Below, one piece after another: positions 56,017 to 64,000 of a stretch of 64,000 nucleotides of DNA. Made by a program: the position numbers and the translations under genes. Where the stretch lies: contig DASRUE010000106.1 of the NCBI GenBank assembly GCA_035687895.1, positions 12,179 to 76,178 of the forward strand, given 5' to 3'. The notes under the pieces are model-generated. The model saw only the letters and a list, made by a program, of their open reading frames with translations, was not told the DNA's origin and ran no database searches. Origin of the DNA: JAERML01 sp035687895. Its GTDB lineage: Bacteria > Bacteroidota > Ignavibacteria > UBA10030 > UBA6906. Numbering within the stretch: the first letter of the stretch is position 1; each line of letters begins with the position of its first letter.

Positions 56017-58107
56017 ATGGTTATCCGTTGGTGCGGGGTCGCCCTCCTTCTCTTCTGTGCGTTGTCCGTTCCTTTGCACGTCGGTGTTGCAGAACGGCTT
56101 TCCCTCAAGCGCATTTTTGACAAGCCGTATATTGCGGGAAGCAGGCCCAGCATCGCTTCGCTTTCCCCCGACGGCAGACACCTCCTCTACCACTGGGACG
56201 CCGACGCAAACGGGAGGAACCGTCTCTGGACTATTGCTACCGCAGGGGGAACAACAAAGCAAGTGCTCGACTCCGCAGTCTCTTCGTGTGTCTGGTCGCC
56301 GGATGGAAAGCTGGTTGCGTACACGCAGGAAGGAGATCTGTTTATGGCAGATCCGACATTCGAGACAATCACCCGTTTGACAAGGACGCCCGCCGCCGAA
56401 AGCCAGATCACCTGGTCTCCGGCCAGCGATGCAATCGCTGTTGCTACCAACAATATTCTTGTATTTCCGACCACGCATCCCGGGGTATACCAGCTGACGC
56501 ATAACACATCCCCCGATGTTTCCTATTCCATTCTTGAGTTCTCCCCCGACGGTAAGAGAGTGTTGTTCGCTGAATACAACCAGGAGGGATTGCCGGAGTT
56601 CGTCGTACCGCGATACTCTGAGAAGCACGTCACCGCGTCGAAAACAAGGCGGGGATTCTCCAAGGTTCGACTGGGGATTGCCCCGGTGGATACTGGTTCC
56701 ATCTTATGGCTGAAGACGGATGTCGAGCGGTTCGTTCTCGGGGACGCATCATTCTCACCGGATGGGAAACGGATTCTCTTTGATCGGTTTTCCATCGATA
56801 GGAAACATCGCGCCCTGTTTGTGTTCGAAGGCGACAGCATGCGAGCCCGGCTGGTTTATACTGAATATGATTCCGCATGGATCGAGGGGGGGATTCTTGC
56901 GGCTCGCTGGGCCGCGAACGGAGAATTCCTCCTCTTTACGTCAGAATCCGACGGATGGAACCATCTTTATGCACTCGCGAAAGATAGCACCGATCTGCGT
57001 CAGGTAACCGGAGGAAAATGGGAGATCCAATGGTTTGCCATCCATCCGGATGGACGCTCGATATATATCACCGCCAACAAGGATGACCACGCCCAGTGGC
57101 AGCTTTATCGGTTGAATGTCTCAAGTGGTGAGCTTGCGCGAATCACGGAGCGTGCAGGCACATACGAGTCGCCTGTGATGTCCAAGAATGGAAAAACGGT
57201 CGTTTGTTCCTATTCCGATCTGGGAATGCCGGCAGAACTCCACGTGATCAACGGGAAAACGGATCGGAGAATCACGTACAGCATTCCCAAGGAGTTTCTT
57301 TCGGTCGAATGGGTGATTCCGGAAATCATTCGTTTCACAGCCCGTAATGACGAAACGATTCCCGCGCTGCTCTACAAACCAAAGGCCCTTGTTCCGGGGA
57401 GGCAGTATCCTTGCGTGGTATTTGTACATGGCGCCGGGTATTTGCAGAACGTGTACCGCGGATGGAGTTACTACTACAGGGAATACATGTTCCACACCTA
57501 CCTGGTGAACAAAGGATATGTGGTGTTTGAGATTGACTATCGAGGGAGCGCGGGACATGGACGGAAGTTCCGTACTGATGTCTATATGCACCTTGGCGGA
57601 CTAGACCTGCAAGATGAACTCGACGGGGTTGAATATCTGAAACGATTGGGATATATTGACAGCACGCGGATCGGTATGTACGGGGGAAGTTACGGTGGTT
57701 TTCTTTCGTTGATGGCGCTACTCAAATCGCCAGACACGTATGCCTGTGCCGCGGTTCTCCGCGCTGTTACCGATTGGGGAAACTACTATCACCACAATCC
57801 GTGGTATACCGCCGCCCGGCTTGGTACGCCTGAACAGAACCCCGAAGCGTACAAGAAAAGTTCTCCCATAACCTTTGCTGATAGCCTGACCAAGCCGCTG
57901 TTGATCCTGCACGGCATGGCAGATGACAATGTCTTCTTTCAGGATGCCGTTGAGTTGGTCAAGAAGCTTCAGAAGAGTGGGAAGACGTTTGAGATGATGA
58001 TGTATCCCACGGAAGCGCACTCCTTTACCGAGCCGGAGTCATGGTATGACGAGTACCGCAGGATTGATGAGTTCTTCGATTGCCATCTTCTTTCAGCAAA
58101 CCGATGA
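56017..58107 (+). CDS. exported S9 family prolyl oligopeptidase (DPP4-like)
   Basis: 696 residues. An N-terminal signal peptide (GVALLLFCALSVPLHVGVA) precedes a beta-propeller with SLSPDGRHLLYHW- and SFSPDGKRILF-type blades (S-P-D-G repeats). The C-terminal alpha/beta-hydrolase has the catalytic Ser558 in YGGSYGGF, Asp636/637 in MADDNVFF and His668 in EAHSFTEP. This is the prolyl oligopeptidase family that cleaves short peptides, often after proline. It probably acts in the periplasm or outside the cell in nutrition. dnaX begins in its stop (ATGA). Confidence 0.93.
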   Translation: MVIRWCGVALLLFCALSVPLHVGVAERLSLKRIFDKPYIAGSRPSIASLSPDGRHLLYHWDADANGRNRLWTIATAGGTTKQVLDSAVSSCVWSPDGKLVAYTQEGDLFMADPTFETITRLTRTPAAESQITWSPASDAIAVATNNILVFPTTHPGVYQLTHNTSPDVSYSILEFSPDGKRVLFAEYNQEGLPEFVVPRYSEKHVTASKTRRGFSKVRLGIAPVDTGSILWLKTDVERFVLGDASFSPDGKRILFDRFSIDRKHRALFVFEGDSMRARLVYTEYDSAWIEGGILAARWAANGEFLLFTSESDGWNHLYALAKDSTDLRQVTGGKWEIQWFAIHPDGRSIYITANKDDHAQWQLYRLNVSSGELARITERAGTYESPVMSKNGKTVVCSYSDLGMPAELHVINGKTDRRITYSIPKEFLSVEWVIPEIIRFTARNDETIPALLYKPKALVPGRQYPCVVFVHGAGYLQNVYRGWSYYYREYMFHTYLVNKGYVVFEIDYRGSAGHGRKFRTDVYMHLGGLDLQDELDGVEYLKRLGYIDSTRIGMYGGSYGGFLSLMALLKSPDTYACAAVLRAVTDWGNYYHHNPWYTAARLGTPEQNPEAYKKSSPITFADSLTKPLLILHGMADDNVFFQDAVELVKKLQKSGKTFEMMMYPTEAHSFTEPESWYDEYRRIDEFFDCHLLSANR

Positions 58108-59816
58108 GTGAATACATAGTCACCGCCAGAAAATGGCGGCCCATGAAATTTGAAGATGTGGTCGGGCAGGATCACGTTACGATCACGCTACGCAATGCGA
58201 TCGCCACGAAGAGGCTTGCCCATGCATATCTCTTTGCCGGCCCGCGTGGTGTCGGCAAGACAACGACGGCACGACTTCTCGCCAAGGCCATCAATTGTTT
58301 GCATCCGGTGGAGAGCAATCCTGACAACACATGCGACATCTGCAAGGAGATTACAGAAGGACGAAGCTTCGATGTGCTAGAGATCGACGGTGCATCGAAC
58401 CGTGGTGTGGACGAGATCCGCAATCTGCGGGAGTCCGTCCGGTATGCTCCTGCCAAGGGATCGTATAAAGTCTACATCATCGATGAAGTTCACATGTTGA
58501 CGAAGGAGGCTTTCAACGCACTGCTGAAGACGCTTGAAGAACCTCCGGTGCACATCCTCTTCATCTTTGCGACAACCGAGATCCATAAACTCCCCGCCAC
58601 CATTCTTTCGCGCTGTCAGCGGTTTGACTTCCACCGGATCGCAATCGATGAGATTATCGGCAATCTGAAAGGAATAGCGAGCGAGGAGGGGCTGAGCATT
58701 GATGACGAAGCTTTCCTTCTCATTGCAAAGAAAGGGGATGGCTCACTACGCGACGCGCAGAGTATTTTCGACCAGGCTGTTTCACTTGTGGGGAAGACGA
58801 TAACGCAAGAGGCAATTCTTGAGGCGCTGAACATTGTCGGGCAAGATGTATACTTCCGGGTGACCGACCTCATCAAGGCGAAGGATGCCAAAGGGGGGCT
58901 TGCGCTTGTTGAGGAGATCATGGCGCAGGGGCACGACATCAAGGAATTCCTGAATGGACTAACGGAGCACCTTCGTAACATCCTGGTTGCCAAAACGACG
59001 GAAAGCACGTCGCTTATCGAATCGTCCGATGTGTATCGCCAACGCTATGCCGAGGAGGCGAAGTCATTCGCGCTTGCAGACCTTCTTCGTCTGCAGCGTC
59101 TTGTAAGCGGGACGGAGGCCGCACTTCGGTGGAGTACGCAGCCCCGATTCAAGCTGGAAGCAGACATGGTCCAAATGATCACAATGCACTCAGCAGCCGA
59201 GGTGGGGGACATGGTGCAGCAGATCGAGGAGTTGAAAAAAAAACTCCTTAAAACCCCTTCGCGTGTACAAGAACCAACGGCAACTCTCCCGACCCATGTT
59301 GTAGAGACAACGCAACCTCAGGCGGTGACATTGCAGTCCGGATCATCTGCAATTCGTTCCACGCTTGCCTTCAACCGCCCTACGGGTTCAAACGGGCACA
59401 GCAACGGTGCGAGCGATACACTCGAGAAAAGAAACCAACCGGTTACATCTCTTTCAAAGGAAGAAGTCCGCTCCAGGTGGTTAGAATTCGTCGCGGAAGT
59501 CCGACGGCAGCGCATCTCGCTCGGATCGGTGATGGATTCTTCAGATGTGATCAACATGGAGGGATCCGTTTTAAGAATAGGCTGTGGAAACGACTTCCAG
59601 GCTTCCTCGATCAAACGGAACAAGGAACTGCTGGCGGAGGTGTTCCAGAAAATCTTTCATTCCAAGGTCCGGCTTGAAGTAGAGGTGAATCTTCGCCACG
59701 TGGCACCATCCCATTCAGGCGAAAGGAATAATCAGTCTTCTCCGCCCGTTGTTGATCAGGATGAACACCCCGTTATCAAGGCCCTCATGAGTGAATTGGG
59801 GGCGGAGCCAATGTAA
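58104..59816 (+). CDS. dnaX: DNA polymerase III tau/gamma subunit
   Basis: 570 residues from ATG 58104 (MSEYIVTARKWRP, the typical start), overlapping the S9 stop; a longer frame from 58080 is not supported. The AAA+ domain has Walker A FAGPRGVGKTTTARLLA near 46-54, a Cys zinc site (NTCDIC), Walker B VYIIDEVHMLTKEAFNALLKTLEEPP and a sensor-1 ATTEIHKLP. A variable linker and a C-terminal tau domain follow. DnaX loads the sliding clamp. An A9 run at codons 378-380 with a stop two codons after a -1 shift suggests that a shorter gamma form is also made. Confidence 0.96.
   Translation: MSEYIVTARKWRPMKFEDVVGQDHVTITLRNAIATKRLAHAYLFAGPRGVGKTTTARLLAKAINCLHPVESNPDNTCDICKEITEGRSFDVLEIDGASNRGVDEIRNLRESVRYAPAKGSYKVYIIDEVHMLTKEAFNALLKTLEEPPVHILFIFATTEIHKLPATILSRCQRFDFHRIAIDEIIGNLKGIASEEGLSIDDEAFLLIAKKGDGSLRDAQSIFDQAVSLVGKTITQEAILEALNIVGQDVYFRVTDLIKAKDAKGGLALVEEIMAQGHDIKEFLNGLTEHLRNILVAKTTESTSLIESSDVYRQRYAEEAKSFALADLLRLQRLVSGTEAALRWSTQPRFKLEADMVQMITMHSAAEVGDMVQQIEELKKKLLKTPSRVQEPTATLPTHVVETTQPQAVTLQSGSSAIRSTLAFNRPTGSNGHSNGASDTLEKRNQPVTSLSKEEVRSRWLEFVAEVRRQRISLGSVMDSSDVINMEGSVLRIGCGNDFQASSIKRNKELLAEVFQKIFHSKVRLEVEVNLRHVAPSHSGERNNQSSPPVVDQDEHPVIKALMSELGAEPM
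59227..59251 (+). promoter_or_regulatory. dnaX: slippery A9 frameshift/slippage site in dnaX
   Basis: Nine A (59235-59243) encode Lys378-380. AGGAG (59227-59231) just before it resembles the Shine-Dalgarno stimulator of E. coli dnaX. AGGAGTT/AACTCCT flank the run as an inverted repeat. A -1 shift reads ACT CCT TAA, ending after Thr-Pro. Confidence 0.65.
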
Positions 59817-59925
59817 GGGCTGGGAAGGCCTCACAGCAGGCCAGACCGTTCCTTGACTTTTGCTCCAGTTTTTCAGATTTTGGGTTGTAGAATTGTTAAG
59901 GAGGAAACCGGGAAGTTTGCTCACG

Positions 59926-59990
59926 AGCTGTACTCATAGGTCGGTCATGGTTCAATCCGTCCGGACAGCTTTACCGTCCGGCTTTTTCGT
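59926..59990 (+). promoter_or_regulatory. possible attenuator in the leader of the porV-like gene
   Basis: The terminator-like hairpin CCGGAC/GTCCGG (59961-59966 with 59976-59981) is followed by CTTTTTCG. An alternative pairing AGCTGT (59926-59931) with ACAGCT (59965-59970) would remove its left arm. The gene's AAGGGG site lies just after. A candidate promoter (TTGACT, 59853) lies about 70 bases before. The rest of 59817-60003 holds only a GGCCT/AGGCC hairpin after dnaX. Confidence 0.4.
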
Positions 59991-60003
59991 CAAGGGGTGA
60001 AGA

Positions 60004-61029
60004 ATGAAAACGCGATGGGTGCTAGTGGTGATGCTGATCTCTGCTTCGGCGATGGGTGCAACAGGTGTTGCAAAGTATGCTGGTGAGTTCATCTCTCTTG
60101 GTGTCGGGGGGCGGGCGCTGGCCATGGGAGGTGCGTTCGTTGCCCTTGCCAACGATGTCACGGCCGGTTACTGGAACCCTGCCGGGCTCAGCCGGATCAA
60201 CTATCCACAAGTCACGCTTATGCACGACGAGCAGTTCGGCAACCTCGTGAACTACGACTACGGGGCCGTGGCTGTTCCTTGGGGAGCAAACACCAGTCTC
60301 GGACTCAGCGTCATCCGCCTCGGCGTGGATGATATCCCCGATACACGCTTTGCCGGCATTGACAACAACGGCAACCCTACCACGGACCCGAACCTGTTCA
60401 GCCGCATCGACCCGAATCTCGTCACCTACTTCAATGCCGCGGATTGGGCATTCTACTTCACCTACTCACGGAAAGAGTCGGATGAATTCTCTTACGGTGC
60501 CAATATCAAGCTGATCCGCCGCGAGTTGGGAGACAACTCCGCTACGGGTGTTGGATTGGATATCGGTCTCTGGTACACGCCGTTCGATAACATGGTCCTT
60601 GGCGCGAACTTCCAGGATGTGACCACAACATTCCTTGCGTGGAATACCGGGACCAACGAGCTGATTTCCCCCACAATGAAGCTCGGCTCAGCATACTTCA
60701 TTGAAGCGTTCGGTGGACGATTTGCTCCGGCAATTGACTTTGACATCCGATTCGAGAACAGACGGTACGCATCGACTACGCATCTTGGTCCAGTCAGCTT
60801 CGATCTTCACTCGGGGATGGAGTTTCAATTCAAGAACCTGATTGCCCTTCGAGTAGGGTATAGCGATGTGAAGCAACTCACCATGGGCGCCGGTGTGCAA
60901 CTTCCCAAACTCAACATCGATTATTCGTTTGCCAAGTTTGACGGAACCAACCAGCTAGGGAACACCCATCGTATTTCGTTGATGTTCACCTTGGAGGCCG
61001 AACAGTTCAAGCGGGTTGGCGAGTATTGA
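60004..61029 (+). CDS. PorV/PorQ-like outer-membrane beta-barrel protein
   Basis: 341 residues. The signal peptide (MKTRWVLVVMLISASAMGATG) leads to the family N-terminus VAKYAGEFISLGVGGRALAMGGAFVALANDVTAGYWNPAGL (A-x-F-L-x-x-G-x-G-x-R-A-x-x-M-G type). Many alternating beta strands with aromatic girdles follow. PorV and PorQ relatives shuttle proteins of type IX secretion in Bacteroidota, and FadL-like barrels share the opening. The other por genes are not in the window. The stop overlaps the lipoprotein start (TGATG). It is preceded by a terminator-like leader. Confidence 0.8.
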   Translation: MKTRWVLVVMLISASAMGATGVAKYAGEFISLGVGGRALAMGGAFVALANDVTAGYWNPAGLSRINYPQVTLMHDEQFGNLVNYDYGAVAVPWGANTSLGLSVIRLGVDDIPDTRFAGIDNNGNPTTDPNLFSRIDPNLVTYFNAADWAFYFTYSRKESDEFSYGANIKLIRRELGDNSATGVGLDIGLWYTPFDNMVLGANFQDVTTTFLAWNTGTNELISPTMKLGSAYFIEAFGGRFAPAIDFDIRFENRRYASTTHLGPVSFDLHSGMEFQFKNLIALRVGYSDVKQLTMGAGVQLPKLNIDYSFAKFDGTNQLGNTHRISLMFTLEAEQFKRVGEY

Positions 61030-61577
61030 TGTCCCGCCGTTGGCTCACGGTTTCCAGCTCCTCACTTCTCTCTCTTTCCCTGTTTCTGGCATCATGTGCC
61101 ATGAGGCCCACCACGACCGATGCGGTCCGGCGAGAATATATCATTGCCCGTGACGGCATTCTCCAGTTTTCCCTTCCCCCTGGTTGGTTCAATGCATCCA
61201 ATGACGCGCACACCCCCGATGAGACAATCTGGCTCGTGCGTAACGACTATGCTGCTACTATCTCAGTACGCATCGTGACCATGGATGACGATGCACGACG
61301 CATCCTGCACCGCGAGGGCGTGTTGAGGTTGGCTGAGCTGACAATGGGACTGAACGCCCAAGTAGTCATTACGCGCCGTCCGGAAATGATCAGGGCGGAG
61401 GGAAAGGAATACTGTGCGTACGAAGCACTTGTTGCACCGGAAAACGATGCTATCAGGGTTGCACTGATCGACACCGGTACCAGGGTTTACGAGGTGCGAG
61501 CGTTGGCTTCGGAGAAAGGATCTCCTGCCGGAGTGTTTACCGCACAGGACGAGTTTCTGAGGAGACTCCGATGGTAG
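61029..61577 (+). CDS. small lipoprotein
   Basis: 182 residues from ATG 61029. The signal peptide SLLSLSLFLASCAMRP carries a lipobox (L-A-S-C), so a lipid-anchored protein is likely. The rest is a compact alpha/beta domain without a motif I know; three positions (LPPGWFNAS, LVRNDYAATISVRIV and EGKEYCAYEALV) resemble exported domains of unknown role. It starts in the porV-like stop and may work with that protein. It ends 1 base from the end of the convergent cyclase. Confidence 0.7.
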   Translation: MSRRWLTVSSSSLLSLSLFLASCAMRPTTTDAVRREYIIARDGILQFSLPPGWFNASNDAHTPDETIWLVRNDYAATISVRIVTMDDDARRILHREGVLRLAELTMGLNAQVVITRRPEMIRAEGKEYCAYEALVAPENDAIRVALIDTGTRVYEVRALASEKGSPAGVFTAQDEFLRRLRW

Positions 61578-61578
61578 G

Positions 61579-63780
61579 CTACTTGGTGGTCATGACGAGG
61601 ACGCCGTTCCAATCCTCTGGCGGCGGATGAATTGCGTAATCGGTTGCCCGCTCAACGTACATCTGGCTTGGATAATCGCCGGGTCGATACAACAACGCCT
61701 CTTTAAACTTTTTCCGAGCATCGCCCCACTTTCGTTCCCTGTAGAATTGGAGTCCCATTGCATAGGCTTCAAGGAAACGATGAAGGTCTGCAGGCACCTT
61801 TCCGTTGGACAACATGAGTAATTCGTATGTCTTCAGCGGCTCGGATCGTCCCTTCACCATGATAAGATCCAATTCTCGCCCGATGATCGCATGTTTCACC
61901 AGGTCAAACGTCCGCTGACTCACCATGATGCCGGTACGATAGAGCTTGTTTGCTCCTTCGAGCCGTGACGCGAGGTTCACACTGTCGCCAATGACCGTGT
62001 AGTCGAACTTTCCCATCCCCCCCATATTTCCTACCACCATTTCGCCCGTGTTTACACCGATGCGGATATTCAGCAATGGCTTGTTCTGCTCTTTCCATTT
62101 CTTCCTAATTTCAACAAGGGCGTCCTGCATCTCGAGAGCACATCGGCACGCTCTCATGGAATGATCTTCTTGTGCAATGGGAGCCCCCCAGAAGGCAACA
62201 ATAGCGTCACCCTCAAATTTATCAAGGGTCCCGTCATTCCTGAAAACAATCGCCGTCATTTCACTCAGGTATTCATTAAGAAGACTCACAAGCGCTTGTG
62301 AGTCCATCTGTTCGGAAATGGTTGTGAAGCCGTCGATGTCGGTGAACATCACGCTCAGTTCTTTGCGCTGACCGCCGAGCGTAAGCTTCTCTGGATTCAT
62401 GATGAGTTCATCCACCACCGACGGGTTCACGTACGTGCTGAACATTGTCTTGATCAGCATCCGTTGCTTTCGCTCCACGACAAAATGATACACAGTGCTC
62501 GACACATATCCTGCCAGCACAGCCAGCATAGGACTGATGACAGTGACGAGGTAGTTATCTTTGTTGAACATCAGCAGGGCGACAAACCCGACGAGGAAGA
62601 TCTCTGACATGGCAAAGAGGAACCCGTTCAGCTCGACCAAAAAGTGGTGTCTGGTCTTGGAAGACTTCAATCCGGAGGTAACCAAGAAGGTGACGATGGT
62701 GAGGAGAAAGATCAGCATGATCTCTGTGGCGGCGGATTGTTTCCGGATGAACTCCTGGCGGATGATGCTTTCGATGACGTTGGAGTGAATCTCTACACCA
62801 TACATCAGGTTGTCTCCCGTCTTCTGCCCCCGGGCGAATGAGATTGGAAACAGATCATGGTCTTCCGGCACCGTGGACCCAACAAGGACAATCTTGTCCT
62901 TGAAAGTCCCGTCGTAAAGATAGCCGTACTCCGGATCGCTGAAAGTGTTTGTTTCTCCCCGGGAGGAGTCCTCCTCGATCGTCCTGAACGATTCGTCATC
63001 TATCACATCGGCAAACCGGATGCGGCGAAACGTTCCACTCGGGCCGAAGAAATTGATGAGGAAATTTTCGCTGTCGTACTTGGGAATGGAAACACCGCCG
63101 AAGATAAACTCATCGGAGAAATTCTCCACGATGTTCAGCGCCTGGTAGTCGAAGTACTTATTGAGGACGGCAAACCCGAAAGCAGGAATCAGGAGGTCGG
63201 TGTTGGTTCCCCACAACGGGCAATACCGGCGATACACACCGTCAGCGTCGTTGTAGATATTTGTTGCTCCGATGCAGCTGTCGACATGAAAGAAGATATT
63301 CCCGTAGTCTTCGTTGGCAATAACCTTGCGATGCATCTCATTCATCTCAGGGGCTTTGCCCGCGAGGACCACGATGCCGGTTTCACGGATTGCTGCCCGC
63401 AGGTCGTCGTCGTTTGCCGGGGAATAGACATCGTGCCCGCTCAGAATGATGTCGACGCCAACCACCTTTGCGCCTGCCCTCTTGAGATTGCGAATGAGAT
63501 GAGCGTAGTATGATCGGGGCCAGGGCCACTTCTCGGGGAGGGACTTGAAGGATTCTTCTGAAATCTCTACGATGACAACCGTGCCGGTGTCTTTGAAAGC
63601 AGGGTTGGTCCCGCGTGATTCAAAGCGGTAATCGATGGAAGCAAGCTCGAGGCGCTGGATAATCCCGAGTTTCAGGATGTCTTCCTGGGTGACGACCACC
63701 ACCAGCAGAGCCACGGCTGCTGCGAGCCCGAGTTTCGCGCCCCACTTGCGATGCGCCGTTGTCAGTTTCAAGCGTGCCAT
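61579..63780 (-). CDS. CHASE2-domain adenylate/guanylate cyclase
   Basis: 733 residues from ATG 63780 (MARLKLTTAHRK). An N-terminal membrane helix is followed by a CHASE2 sensor domain (about 30-330, with VVIVEISEESFKSL, PWPRSYYAHLIRNLKRAGAKVVGVDI and KDKIVLVGST). Three membrane helices come next (about 345-445), then a class III cyclase domain near 470-660 with metal-binding FTDIDGFTTIS and the second region DKFEGDAIVAFWGAP, DYTVIGDSVNLASRLEG. The C-terminus has one TPR-like segment. It makes cAMP or cGMP in response to an unknown outside signal. It is transcribed away from the outer-membrane gene at the window edge. Confidence 0.92.
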   Translation of the reverse strand: MARLKLTTAHRKWGAKLGLAAAVALLVVVVTQEDILKLGIIQRLELASIDYRFESRGTNPAFKDTGTVVIVEISEESFKSLPEKWPWPRSYYAHLIRNLKRAGAKVVGVDIILSGHDVYSPANDDDLRAAIRETGIVVLAGKAPEMNEMHRKVIANEDYGNIFFHVDSCIGATNIYNDADGVYRRYCPLWGTNTDLLIPAFGFAVLNKYFDYQALNIVENFSDEFIFGGVSIPKYDSENFLINFFGPSGTFRRIRFADVIDDESFRTIEEDSSRGETNTFSDPEYGYLYDGTFKDKIVLVGSTVPEDHDLFPISFARGQKTGDNLMYGVEIHSNVIESIIRQEFIRKQSAATEIMLIFLLTIVTFLVTSGLKSSKTRHHFLVELNGFLFAMSEIFLVGFVALLMFNKDNYLVTVISPMLAVLAGYVSSTVYHFVVERKQRMLIKTMFSTYVNPSVVDELIMNPEKLTLGGQRKELSVMFTDIDGFTTISEQMDSQALVSLLNEYLSEMTAIVFRNDGTLDKFEGDAIVAFWGAPIAQEDHSMRACRCALEMQDALVEIRKKWKEQNKPLLNIRIGVNTGEMVVGNMGGMGKFDYTVIGDSVNLASRLEGANKLYRTGIMVSQRTFDLVKHAIIGRELDLIMVKGRSEPLKTYELLMLSNGKVPADLHRFLEAYAMGLQFYRERKWGDARKKFKEALLYRPGDYPSQMYVERATDYAIHPPPEDWNGVLVMTTK

Positions 63781-63796
63781 GCGCTTCGAGTCAAGG

Positions 63797-64000
63797 TCAG
63801 AGATCGTACCGGTACCGGAGACTCCAGATGTTGTCGGTGGACAACCCGTTGTTGTTGTAATAGCTGAATTGCAGCTCCACACTCATCAATGGCATGGGGT
63901 ACCATTGCGTGCCGAGGTCAACTCCTGTTCTGCGGAAGTCGCCGAATGTCGGACTCACGGAAGTCGTAAATGAAAGAACCCCATCGAGCATAGTATACCG
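63797..64000 (-). CDS. C-terminal part of a probable outer-membrane protein
   Basis: The frame is open to the window edge, so the N-terminus is outside. The last 67 residues show alternating aromatic beta strands (FRRTGVDLGTQWYPMPLMSV, ELQFSYYNNNGL) and end in RYRYDL, the aromatic C-terminus typical of outer-membrane barrels. It lies 16 bases before the cyclase start and may be in the same operon. Confidence 0.55.
   Translation of the reverse strand, partial: RYTMLDGVLSFTTSVSPTFGDFRRTGVDLGTQWYPMPLMSVELQFSYYNNNGLSTDNIWSLRYRYDL

Noticed and set aside
59949..59960. tRNA T-loop-like GGTTCAATCC
   Set aside because: No matching stem, anticodon arm or acceptor; part of a leader hairpin region.

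Overview
The window looks like the replication-origin region of a bacterial chromosome from the Bacteroidota/Ignavibacteriota (FCB) side of the tree. Pointers are a PorV/PorQ-type outer-membrane protein, DUF4159 and DUF4175-like proteins, a MoxR plus von Willebrand (VWA) membrane protein pair, a CHASE2 adenylate cyclase and a meso-diaminopimelate-type MurE. Composition is moderate in GC. Shine-Dalgarno sites are visible at many genes, and TTG and GTG starts are frequent. The exact taxon is inference.

Layout. (1) 1-5240, + strand: a truncated and a complete SurA-like periplasmic chaperone/isomerase, a MoxR ATPase and a VWA membrane protein, closed by a strong bidirectional terminator. (2) 5296-14569, - strand: gyrA, gyrB, a DciA/DUF721 gene, recF, dnaN, an AT-rich gap, then dnaA. 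DnaA-box-like sites lie both in the dnaN-dnaA gap and upstream of dnaA, so oriC is placed here, most likely at about 12.7-13.1 kb. (3) 15048-22741, + strand: rpmH, rnpA, yidD, yidC, then mnmE, mnmG, rsmG and murQ. Two parS-like ParB sites flank mnmG. (4) mfd at 22830-26183. (5) 26275-44419: a complete dcw (division and cell wall) cluster under an mraZ promoter with TGGGT operator repeats: mraZ, rsmH, ftsL-like, PASTA-bearing ftsI, a CADD-family gene, murE, murF, mraY, murD, ftsW, murG, a small membrane protein, murC, ftsQ, ftsA, ftsZ. (6) 44551-64000, accessory and housekeeping genes: a GT-C glycosyltransferase, DUF4159 and DUF4175-like proteins, an M14 carboxypeptidase, an ECF sigma/anti-sigma pair, a universal stress protein, lon, an S9 peptidase, dnaX, a PorV-like protein, a lipoprotein, a CHASE2 cyclase and the end of an outer-membrane protein.

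How the genes work together. The origin core pairs initiation (DnaA, DciA), the sliding clamp, RecF and gyrase. It lies beside membrane insertion (YidC/YidD), tRNA modification and rRNA methylation genes and the cell-wall operon, with leading-strand genes diverging on both sides of dnaA. Most points for follow-up concern gene control and unusual insertions: a CADD-type self-sacrificing p-aminobenzoate synthase inside the dcw cluster, an A9 slippage site in dnaX that would yield a short gamma form, the parS pair, a small AT-rich membrane-protein reading frame inside the putative origin, and hairpin leaders before lon and the porV-like gene. No rRNA, tRNA, insertion sequence, prophage or CRISPR array was recognised.
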